From contig JAJRZT010000059.1 of assembly GCA_024275115.1 (NCBI GenBank), positions 1-56,265 of the forward strand: a DNA stretch of 56,265 nucleotides, in the 5' to 3' direction. Source of the DNA: Gammaproteobacteria bacterium (GTDB taxonomy: Bacteria > Pseudomonadota > Gammaproteobacteria > UBA6429 > Thiohalophilaceae). The translations under genes were made by a program, and so were the position numbers. Below the pieces are notes generated by a model. That model did no database searches, was not told where the DNA came from, and saw only the letters and a program-made list of their open reading frames with translations. Positions 50,246 to 56,265 of the stretch are shown here, in pieces; positions within the stretch are counted from its first letter, which is position 1; the number at the start of each line of letters is the position of its first letter.

Positions 50246-50371
50246 ATGTGAACTAGTTCACAATAACTATTGTAAAATGCCACTTTTGGCAAAATCACAG
50301 GTGCAAATTGCAACTGGTGCTTTAATAGCCAAATAGAAATAGGTACACTGCTCTTCCCCCCAAGTTGTTTC

Positions 50372-50414
50372 AATTATATATCGTCAACGGGGCATGCACC
50401 CGCTGACGACTAAA
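50372..50414 (+). repeat. dispersed hairpin repeat family B, copy 2
   Basis: Nearly identical to 14671-14714: AATTATATATCGTCAACGGG lead, then GCATGCACCCGCTGACG. The core pairs as an imperfect stem. It lies upstream of dusB-fis. Confidence 0.75.
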
Positions 50415-50440
50415 GGGGAGAGCTTCGCTTCTCCCCTTTA
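50411..50440. promoter_or_regulatory. strong hairpin upstream of dusB
   Basis: A perfect 11-bp stem TAAAGGGGAGA / TCTCCCCTTTA with an 8-base loop, 76 bases before the dusB start. There is no T-run on either side. It could be a leader structure or a terminator relying on other signals. A TTGTG..CACAA mini-hairpin follows at about 50456. Confidence 0.65.
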
Positions 50441-50515
50441 AGAACCCCCAACGGTTTTGTGCCTGCCACAAGCGGACGGGGAAACTAGATTTTAATTAAA
50501 CCAAGCGTAAGATTT

Positions 50516-51502
50516 ATGTTGATTGGACCGTATAAAATTTCGACCCCGCTGATTCTGGCTCCTATGGCCGGCGTAACCGACCGCCCTTTTCGTCAACTGT
50601 GCAAACAGCTCGGTGCCGGTATGGCCGTTTCCGAAATGGTGTCCTCAAATTCGTTGCTCTGGGGCAGTGAAAAAACCAAACGCCGCGCCAACCATGACGG
50701 TGAAACCGACCCCATTTCGGTACAAATTATGGGCACCGAACCCGCCATGATGGCCACCGCTGCCAAACATAATGCCGACAATGGTGCGCAAATCATTGAC
50801 ATTAATATGGGCTGCCCGGCCAAAAAGGTCTGCAATGTACTGGCAGGCTCGGCCTTAATGCAAAACGAAACCCTCGTAAAAGACATTCTGGAAGCCATTG
50901 TGAGTGCTGTGGACATCCCCGTCACACTCAAAATTCGTACCGGCTGGGACACCAACAGCCGCAATGCATTGAATATTGCCAAAATAGCTGAACAGTCTGG
51001 CATTCAGGCACTGGCCATTCACGGCCGTACCCGCGCCTGCATGTACAAAGGCGATGCCGAATACGACACCATTGCCGATGTTAAAAGTAGAATTTCCATT
51101 CCGGTGATCGCCAATGGCGACATTCGTACACCGGAAAAAGCCAAATTTGTCCTCGATTACACAGGCGCTGACGCTGTGATGATCGGAAGAGCCGCACAGG
51201 GTCGACCGTGGATTTTCCGAGAAATCGATCATTTCCTGAAAACGGGGCAAATCATGCCGTCGCCAAATAACACAGAAATTCGTGATATTTTGCTGGGGCA
51301 TTTAGCCAACTTGTATGATTTTTACGGTGAGTACACCGGTGTGCGCATGGCGCGCAAGCATATAAGTTGGTATAGCAAGGGGCAAAAGCACGGTGCCGCG
51401 TTCCGACAAGCGGTTAACCACGCTGAAACCATAGAAAAACAACTTGAAATAACACACGCTTTTTTTAACACAATGATAACCAGGGAGGAAATAGCAGCAT
51501 GA
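50516..51502 (+). CDS. dusB: tRNA-dihydrouridine synthase B
   Basis: FMN-dependent reduction of uridine in the tRNA D-loop. 328 residues. Landmarks are LAPMAGVTDRPFRQLCK, INMGCPAKKV with the catalytic Cys, TLKIRTGWD, LAIHGRTRACMYKG and IGRAAQGRPWIF. The stop overlaps the fis start by 4 bases (ATGA), the classical dusB-fis operon of gammaproteobacteria. Confidence 0.97.
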   Translation: MLIGPYKISTPLILAPMAGVTDRPFRQLCKQLGAGMAVSEMVSSNSLLWGSEKTKRRANHDGETDPISVQIMGTEPAMMATAAKHNADNGAQIIDINMGCPAKKVCNVLAGSALMQNETLVKDILEAIVSAVDIPVTLKIRTGWDTNSRNALNIAKIAEQSGIQALAIHGRTRACMYKGDAEYDTIADVKSRISIPVIANGDIRTPEKAKFVLDYTGADAVMIGRAAQGRPWIFREIDHFLKTGQIMPSPNNTEIRDILLGHLANLYDFYGEYTGVRMARKHISWYSKGQKHGAAFRQAVNHAETIEKQLEITHAFFNTMITREEIAA

Positions 51503-51786
51503 ATGATACAGCACCTGTAGCTAACATAGCCGCGACAATACACAATCCAGCTTTTGACAAACCACTGCGTGACTGCGTGGCAGACTCGATAAATACCTAT
51601 TTTGGCGCGCTCAACGGGCACCCCGCCGGCAACCTTTACAATATGGTATTAGCAGAAGTTGAAGAACCTTTACTCTATGCAGTATTGCAACATACCAACG
51701 GCAACCAGAGTAAAGCATCGGAGGTACTTGGCATTAATCGTGGCACCCTTCGTAAAAAACTCCGAACCTACGGAATGCACCGCTAG
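51499..51786 (+). CDS. fis: nucleoid protein Fis
   Basis: 95-residue DNA-bending protein that controls growth-phase transcription and recombination. The C-terminal helix-turn-helix NQSKASEVLGINRGTLRKKLRTYGM is conserved, with the dimerisation helices before it. Translationally coupled to dusB. Confidence 0.96.
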   Translation: MNDTAPVANIAATIHNPAFDKPLRDCVADSINTYFGALNGHPAGNLYNMVLAEVEEPLLYAVLQHTNGNQSKASEVLGINRGTLRKKLRTYGMHR

Positions 51787-52212
51787 CGTTTAACGAGTAC
51801 TCGCACCACCTTACCAACCCCCTGGTAAGATTAAGGGTGAATCCATTACCCCTTCTGCTTTTTAACCTAAAAGTCAGCTACAACTTCCTCTTTTTTTAGC
51901 ATTTTTAAACATTATAATTTTTTTAACCACAACGAGCACGACGGACACAACGAGAAATATAAAAGTATTTGCTTCAGTCATTGCGAGGTGATAACGAAAA
52001 GATCTTATAGCTAGCTCCGCTTAATTATTTAGTAAAGACCGCTTCGCTGTCACTCGCAAAGACAATATTCATATTGTTTCAATCTTTTTCGTTGTGTCCG
52101 TCGTGCTCGTTGTGGTTAAAAATCTCTCCCACCCCTGTCATGTCACCCGGTGACAAGCTACAATATACCCCTTCAAAAAATTTATTTAAATCAGGCTCAA
52201 AGGGTTACCAGT
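51787..52212. other. intergenic region fis-purH
   Basis: A 426-base gap. It holds a weak stem-loop CTTACCA/TGGTAAG at 51810-51829 and palindrome family A copy 3 (51923-52119) with an internal repeat. Promoter elements for purH must lie after 52119. No gene seen. Confidence 0.7.
51923..52119. repeat. palindrome family A, copy 3
   Basis: Perfect 30-base complementary arms (51923-51952 and 52090-52119) starting TTAACCACAACGAGCACGAC, 137 bases apart. Between them lies a smaller inverted repeat, GTCATTGCGAG (51977-51987) against CTCGCAAAGAC (52053-52063). Arms differ from copies 1 and 2 at several positions but still pair perfectly. Confidence 0.92.
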
Positions 52213-53802
52213 ATGGCTAAAATCACCCGCGCTCTTATCAGCGTATCGGATAAAAATGGCATTGTAGAATTTGCCCAAACACTCCATTCAGAATTTAATG
52301 TCGAAATTTTATCCACGGGCGGCACGGCAAAATTACTGGCCGACAACAATATCCCGGTTATTGAAGTATCTGATTACACCGGTTTTCCGGAAATGATGGA
52401 TGGCCGCGTAAAAACCCTGCACCCCAAAATTCACGGCGGTCTGCTCGGCCGACGCGGCACCGATGATGCCGTTATGCAACAACACAATATTCCGGCAATC
52501 GATATGGTGGTTGTTAATTTATACCCATTTGAACAAGCCACCGCCGACCCCGACTGCTCTTTAGATAACGCGATTGAAAATATCGACATCGGCGGCCCCA
52601 CCATGCTGCGCGCTGCGGCTAAAAATAATAAAGACGTGACTGTGGTAGTTAATGCCAGTGATTACAAAACGGTGCTGACTGAAATGCGCCAGGAGGATAA
52701 AAACAAGTCCAACGGCAGCGTAAGCAGTGACACCAATTTTGATTTAGCCATTAAAGTATACGAACACACCGCCAACTATGACGGCAACATTGCCAATTAC
52801 TTTGGCAAGCTCGTTAAAAACAAACCCGAAGCCCACCAAAGCTTCCCGCGCACTTTTAATAACCAGTTTCATTTAATGCAAGGCATGCGCTACGGCGAAA
52901 ACCCGCATCAAAATGCGGCGTTTTATGTTGAAGCTAATCCAACGGAAGCCTGCATTGCCACCGCAACTCAGGTACAAGGCAAGGAACTATCTTACAATAA
53001 TATTGGTGACACCGATGCGGCACTCGAATGCGTAAAACAATTTACTCAACCCGCCTGCGTGATTGTTAAACACGCCAACCCTTGTGGCGTTGCAGTTGCA
53101 GACGATCAATTGACTGCTTACGACCGTGCTTATACCACCGACCCCACGTCTGCCTTTGGTGGCATTATCGCCTTTAACACCCCGCTCGACGCAAAAACCG
53201 CTGCCACCATTATTGAGCGCCAGTTTGTCGAAGTGATTATTGCACCCAGTATTGAAAAAGAAGCCTTACCCATTTTAGCTACCAAAAAGAATATACGCGT
53301 TTTAGAATGTGGTCAATGGCCAGCCGAACGTATCGCTGGTATCGATTACAAGCGGGTGAACGGGGGTTTATTAGTGCAAGACCGTGACTTAGGTATGGTG
53401 ACAGAGGCCGACTTAAAAGTTGCAACAAAGCGCGCACCCAACACACAGGAAATGCAGGACTTACTGTTTGCCTGGAAGATTGCCAAGTTTGTTAAATCCA
53501 ACGCGATTGTTTACTGCAAAAACAACATGACCATTGGCGTGGGCGCAGGCCAGATGAGCCGCGTTTACAGCGCAAAAATTGCCGCCATTAAGGCCGCCGA
53601 TGCCAATATGGAAGTAAAAGGTTCGGTGATGGCAAGCGATGCCTTCTTCCCGTTTAGAGATGGTTTGGATCAAGCCGCCGAAGTGGGTGTCACCGCTGTT
53701 ATCCAACCCGGTGGTTCTATGCGCGACGAAGAAGTTATTCAAGCGGCCGATGAAAATAACATTGCGATGGTATTTACTGGTATGCGACACTTTAGGCATT
53801 AA
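52213..53802 (+). CDS. purH: bifunctional AICAR transformylase / IMP cyclohydrolase
   Basis: Last two steps of IMP synthesis. 529 residues from the ATG at 52213 ([14 protein letters not shown]). A longer frame to 52150 is unsupported. The N-terminal cyclohydrolase domain has [15 protein letters not shown] and [15 protein letters not shown]. The C-terminal transformylase has the catalytic Lys-His in [11 protein letters not shown] and ends with [31 protein letters not shown]. purD does not follow. An integron integrase is convergent instead. Confidence 0.97.
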   Translation: MAKITRALISVSDKNGIVEFAQTLHSEFNVEILSTGGTAKLLADNNIPVIEVSDYTGFPEMMDGRVKTLHPKIHGGLLGRRGTDDAVMQQHNIPAIDMVVVNLYPFEQATADPDCSLDNAIENIDIGGPTMLRAAAKNNKDVTVVVNASDYKTVLTEMRQEDKNKSNGSVSSDTNFDLAIKVYEHTANYDGNIANYFGKLVKNKPEAHQSFPRTFNNQFHLMQGMRYGENPHQNAAFYVEANPTEACIATATQVQGKELSYNNIGDTDAALECVKQFTQPACVIVKHANPCGVAVADDQLTAYDRAYTTDPTSAFGGIIAFNTPLDAKTAATIIERQFVEVIIAPSIEKEALPILATKKNIRVLECGQWPAERIAGIDYKRVNGGLLVQDRDLGMVTEADLKVATKRAPNTQEMQDLLFAWKIAKFVKSNAIVYCKNNMTIGVGAGQMSRVYSAKIAAIKAADANMEVKGSVMASDAFFPFRDGLDQAAEVGVTAVIQPGGSMRDEEVIQAADENNIAMVFTGMRHFRH

Positions 53803-53868
53803 GCTTAAAGCAGACTCGCCCATCATTCCCCACAACGACAAATGTGGTCGTTGCGGGCGGTAGCGTGG

Positions 53869-55017
53869 CTAAACCTCCAACATATCCAACGGGCTTGTTA
53901 CTGTAACCCCTGGTTTATTCAGCACATGCGTATAAATCATAGTGGTTGAAACATCGGCATGGCCAAGTAGTTCTTGTACCGTTCGAATATCGCTACCGCT
54001 CTCTAAAAGATGTGTTGCAAACGAATGTCTTAAAGAATGACAATTAACCTTTTTATTAATCTCTGCCTTTTCAGACGACCTTTTGATATATTTCTGCAAT
54101 CCATTCTCATGAATATGATGACGTCTTAGCTTTCCCGAGCGTGGATCAGTTGAAATCTGACTAGATGGAAAAATATACTGCCAACGAAATTCCTTTTCAG
54201 CATTAGGATATTTTCGTGCTAAAGCATCGGGCAAATAAACTGAACCTAAATTTTCGGCCAAATCGCCATTATGCAATTCTTTAGTTGATTCAACTTGCTG
54301 CTTTAAACGTTCCAATATTTTAGATGGTATCGGCACCACCCGATCTTTATTACCTTTCGCTTGCCGCACCAGAATTTGCTGATAACCAAAATCGACATCC
54401 AATACTCGCAAACGCACACATTCCATTAGCCGCAAACCACAGCCATATAATAAGTTTGCCATGAGTAAATAGGTTTTATTATCAATATGATTAAACAGTG
54501 ACAAAAGCTCTGGCCGTGTTAAAACAACCGGCAAACGCTTTGGTTTTTTAGAACGAATATACTTAAAATTAGAACTAAACTCACGCTTCAAGACTTGCTT
54601 ATAAAAAAAGACCAAACCATTTAAAGCTTGCGACTGTGTACTGGCTGAAACTTTGCGATTAAGCACCAGGTGTTCTAAATAATGAACAATATCCGCTTCA
54701 TTTAAAACAACCGGATCACGCATTTTATTAAAGTTAACAAAACGAATAAACCAACCTAAATAAGCACGTTCGGTTCGAATCGAATACTGTTTAACTCGAA
54801 TTTGTCGAATAATATTTTCAACATGTTTAGGGAATGCATCCTGTACTTTACGAAATAACGTGGATTCACCTTCATTTTTTGAAAATGAATACTTGCCACT
54901 TGCTAACGCCGAAAAAGGCTGAGAGTCACGCGCAAGTGTTGGGTGGCTATCCTCCAAAGCCTGCGCAGCTTCAATATATTCACTCCAGGGAAACGAATCA
55001 GCCCAGGAACTGCTCAA
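53869..55017 (-). CDS. intI: integron integrase IntI, catalytic portion
   Basis: Tyrosine recombinase of integrons. This portion holds the SAM-like core-binding domain ([22 protein letters not shown]) and the catalytic domain: Arg in [14 protein letters not shown], His-x-x-Arg in [11 protein letters not shown], His in [16 protein letters not shown] and the nucleophile Tyr in MIYTH. The integron-specific patch is clear ([19 protein letters not shown], then [11 protein letters not shown]), which separates it from XerC/D and phage integrases. The frame continues upstream through a single TGA into an N-terminal extension. A TTG at 55017 is the only local start and has no good ribosome site, so the protein may not be made. 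Confidence 0.9.
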   Translation of the reverse strand: MSSSWADSFPWSEYIEAAQALEDSHPTLARDSQPFSALASGKYSFSKNEGESTLFRKVQDAFPKHVENIIRQIRVKQYSIRTERAYLGWFIRFVNFNKMRDPVVLNEADIVHYLEHLVLNRKVSASTQSQALNGLVFFYKQVLKREFSSNFKYIRSKKPKRLPVVLTRPELLSLFNHIDNKTYLLMANLLYGCGLRLMECVRLRVLDVDFGYQQILVRQAKGNKDRVVPIPSKILERLKQQVESTKELHNGDLAENLGSVYLPDALARKYPNAEKEFRWQYIFPSSQISTDPRSGKLRRHHIHENGLQKYIKRSSEKAEINKKVNCHSLRHSFATHLLESGSDIRTVQELLGHADVSTTMIYTHVLNKPGVTVTSPLDMLEV

Positions 55018-55275
55018 TCAATCAACAAACAGGATCTTAAGCGAATAAATAATCTGAATAAAAACCCAATCCTTTAAATCTTTTTTTCTGCCTTTTGCTT
55101 TTAAATATCTCTCAAGATCCGCTGCGGTATGCAACAGCAAACGCTTATCAGGATACGCCCTGATATACTGCTCAACATGCCGAACATACCACTCACTAAC
55201 TTTAGGGCTTTTCACATAACGTGTTGTTTTATCAATGTAATTATCCCAGAAACGGGTAACAGAAACATCTTCCAT
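55018..55275 (-). pseudogene. intI: N-terminal extension of IntI, cut off by an in-frame TGA
   Basis: 85 residues beginning MEDVSVTRFWDNYIDKTTRY at the ATG at 55275, with AAGGA eight bases upstream. It ends at TGA 55018-55020 (ILFVD-stop). The downstream integrase frame is exactly in phase. Many longer integron integrases of environmental bacteria carry such an N-terminal module fused to the core, and the predicted junction (FVD / [10 protein letters not shown]) fits that. One nonsense change, readthrough or recoding would account for it. Longer starts at 55284 and 55332 exist, but their ribosome sites are worse. Confidence 0.75.
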
Positions 55276-55322
55276 AATATTCATCCTTGAAGTAAAAATT
55301 AAGTCGCAGATAATCCATATAC

Positions 55323-55350
55323 TTGCTACCATTATTACGAAAAATACAAT
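55323..55350 (+). promoter_or_regulatory. candidate cassette promoter (Pc)
   Basis: TTGCTA (55323-55328), a 16-base spacer and TACAAT (55345-55350) on the plus strand, directed at the first cassette. The twin palindromes start 15 bases downstream, where a repressor could block it. Confidence 0.45.
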
Positions 55351-55365
55351 AAATTACAAGGATAG

Positions 55366-55404
55366 ACAGACATCTGTATAACAAGGTAAATTACAGACGT
55401 CTGT
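55366..55404. promoter_or_regulatory. twin palindromes between intI and the first cassette
   Basis: ACAGACATCTGT (55366-55377, one mismatch in the dyad) and ACAGACGTCTGT (55393-55404, perfect dyad) are 27 bases apart centre to centre. The outer flanks AGAC and GTCT also pair. Could be a pair of operators or accessory integrase-binding sites of attI. Confidence 0.65.
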
Positions 55405-55414
55405 CTAATATACT

Positions 55415-55421
55415 GTTATGC
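55415..55421 (+). other. candidate attI recombination core site
   Basis: GTTATGC fits the GTTRRRY-type core used in integron cassette junctions (one position off strict consensus). It stands just after intI and directly before the first cassette gene. Its complement GCATAA(C) begins at the far end of that gene at 56260, as expected for a cassette bounded by recombination sites. Confidence 0.6.
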
Positions 55422-56257
55422 AACAAAAGAAAATCATGAGCATTAAATTAACAGATATATTGAAACTTGAAGAGCCAAAGAAATATAAAATCCACTTGGC
55501 CAACTGGAATGGAAACAACCATCCATTGGATGTCTTTGTTCGTAGTAAAGAAGAATGGAAGAAATGGAATTCTTGGCGAAGTGAAAGAGATGACTTTAAC
55601 CGTGAATATATATTTTCACTTATGGAGTTTTATCCTGAATCAAATGTATGGTTATTCGGTGGTGTTTATAAAGTTATAAAGCGTTTGAATAAACCTCGAA
55701 GCCATAGTTATGTGGTCGAACTTACAGATCAGTTTAAACCCCTCATAGGCAGGTTAAAAATAAAATGGTCACGTAAAGGCCGCGCAAAATCACGAGTTTT
55801 AGAAAATTATATTAATGAGTTTGAAGTATCTGAAATATTAAAGGAAGAATTCACAGGGGAAGTATTTTGCGGGTACGAAAATATCAACCATGACTTCCAT
55901 ATATTAGAAAACATTTTTCTGAATGAAAAACCTGATTGGAAAGCAGCTCTTGAAAATGTAAAAGGTGTTTACCTTATTATGGATAAGCATAATGGGAAAC
56001 GGTATGTGGGTTCAGCTTATGGTGATTCAGGAATTTGGTCTAGGTGGTCTTGTTACATTGGTAATGGACATGGTCATAATGATGAGTTAACTAAGCTAAT
56101 CAAGACAAAAGGAAAGAAATATGCAAGAGATAATTTTCGTTTCTCATTGTTGGAGTATCGACCAATGAAAACAGATGATAATGCAGTAATAGCTAGAGAA
56201 ACTTACTGGAAAGAAGCATTATTAAGTCGAGGCGAATTTGGCTATAACAAAAACTAA
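55418..56257 (+). CDS. GIY-YIG nuclease-domain protein in first integron cassette
   Basis: 279 residues. The C-terminal ~100 residues are a GIY-YIG nuclease domain: GVYLIMD (183-189), KRYVGSAYG (194-202) and the catalytic-type Arg in WSRW (209). A conserved Glu lies in ARETYW near the end. The N-terminal ~170 residues resemble no domain I can name. The ATG at 55418 overlaps the candidate attI core. An ATG at 55436 (MSIKLTD) may be the true start, since neither has a good ribosome site. Being a cassette gene, it is likely acquired. Its bias toward AT and Lys fits transfer. Confidence 0.75.
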   Translation: MQQKKIMSIKLTDILKLEEPKKYKIHLANWNGNNHPLDVFVRSKEEWKKWNSWRSERDDFNREYIFSLMEFYPESNVWLFGGVYKVIKRLNKPRSHSYVVELTDQFKPLIGRLKIKWSRKGRAKSRVLENYINEFEVSEILKEEFTGEVFCGYENINHDFHILENIFLNEKPDWKAALENVKGVYLIMDKHNGKRYVGSAYGDSGIWSRWSCYIGNGHGHNDELTKLIKTKGKKYARDNFRFSLLEYRPMKTDDNAVIARETYWKEALLSRGEFGYNKN

Positions 56258-56259
56258 AT

Positions 56260-56265
56260 GCATAA
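56260..56265 (+). other. truncated attC end of the first cassette
   Basis: GCATAA, the first six bases of an RYYYAAC-type attC core complementary to GTTATGC at 55415-55421, three bases after the nuclease stop codon. The window ends here, so the rest of attC cannot be seen. Confidence 0.5.

Noticed and set aside
51810-51829. Terminator of dusB-fis (CTTACCA/TGGTAAG stem)
   Set aside because: Seven-base stem, C-rich loop and no T-run, so too weak to call a terminator.
44396-52119. CRISPR array made of the repeated palindromes
   Set aside because: Only three copies, kilobases apart and with genes between them. No regular spacers and no cas genes.
55005-55030. TTGATTGATTGA tandem tetranucleotide as a phase-variation switch in intI
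   Set aside because: The two halves of the gene are already in the same frame. Gain or loss of a 4-base unit would break the frame instead of removing the stop.
55333-55417. LexA (SOS) box upstream of intI
   Set aside because: Searched by eye for CTGT N8 ACAG on both strands. Only CTGT N15 ACAG (between the twin dyads) was found, which is not a LexA spacing.

Overview
The window looks like a chromosomal segment of a denitrifying gammaproteobacterium. The housekeeping genes (hldE, ilvE, glnE, groESL, dsbD, aroQ, accBC, prmA, dusB-fis, purH) are of gammaproteobacterial type. The dusB-fis pair in particular is a gammaproteobacterial hallmark. I cannot name a genus from sequence alone. Base composition is AT-leaning by eye.

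Layout. 1-9330: mostly minus-strand housekeeping genes: a truncated aldo/keto reductase, an FAD oxidoreductase, hldE, a CHCC zinc-finger protein, ilvE, a DUF3592 membrane protein and glnE. 9370-13590: a surface-polysaccharide module with an SGNH-type membrane protein, a GT-C membrane glycosyltransferase and a gtrA/gtrB pair. 13590-14860: a long gene-poor stretch with inverted repeats. 14790-17000: groES-groEL with a terminator and a perfect CIRCE operator overlying a sigma-70 promoter.

17170-39430 is the denitrification island. A nine-gene minus-strand operon, nirE-nirC-nirF-nirD-nirL-nirG-nirH-nirJ-nirN, encodes a complete heme d1 pathway from uroporphyrinogen III methylation to the final dehydrogenase. 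Divergent from it are a membrane-anchored hemerythrin and a tri-heme cytochrome. Next come a second nirN paralogue, a cupredoxin, a NapC/NirT-type multiheme protein fused to a heme-binding domain and broken by a one-base frameshift, and then nirS. The NO reductase operon norC-norB-norQ-(membrane protein)-(polyferredoxin)-norD and a dnr-type regulator follow. Four FNR/DNR boxes lie before nirE/hemerythrin, nirS, norC and dnr/thioredoxin-like, and tie the island into one regulon. Nitrite would be reduced to NO by NirS and NO to N2O by NorBC. No nap, nar or nos structural genes are present here.

39480-53800 returns to plus-strand housekeeping genes: fxsA (minus), cutA, an HD-GYP protein, dsbD-tlpA, aroQ-accB-accC, prmA, a zinc-ribbon/DUF3426 protein, dusB-fis and purH. 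Three intergenic gaps here carry a family of 30-bp-arm palindromes whose arms co-vary between copies. Two of them hold nested secondary repeats.

53869-56265 is the start of a chromosomal integron: an integrase gene interrupted by one in-frame TGA, a candidate attI with twin palindromes, and a first cassette encoding a GIY-YIG nuclease-like protein. The cassette begins at GTTATGC, and the window ends in GCATAA, the complementary attC end cut off by the window edge.

The most unusual points are the duplicated NirN with a His-to-Tyr change at the presumed heme d1 ligand, the broken NirT/heme-domain fusion, the DNR-linked mini-thioredoxin, the co-varying palindrome family and the stop-interrupted integron integrase.
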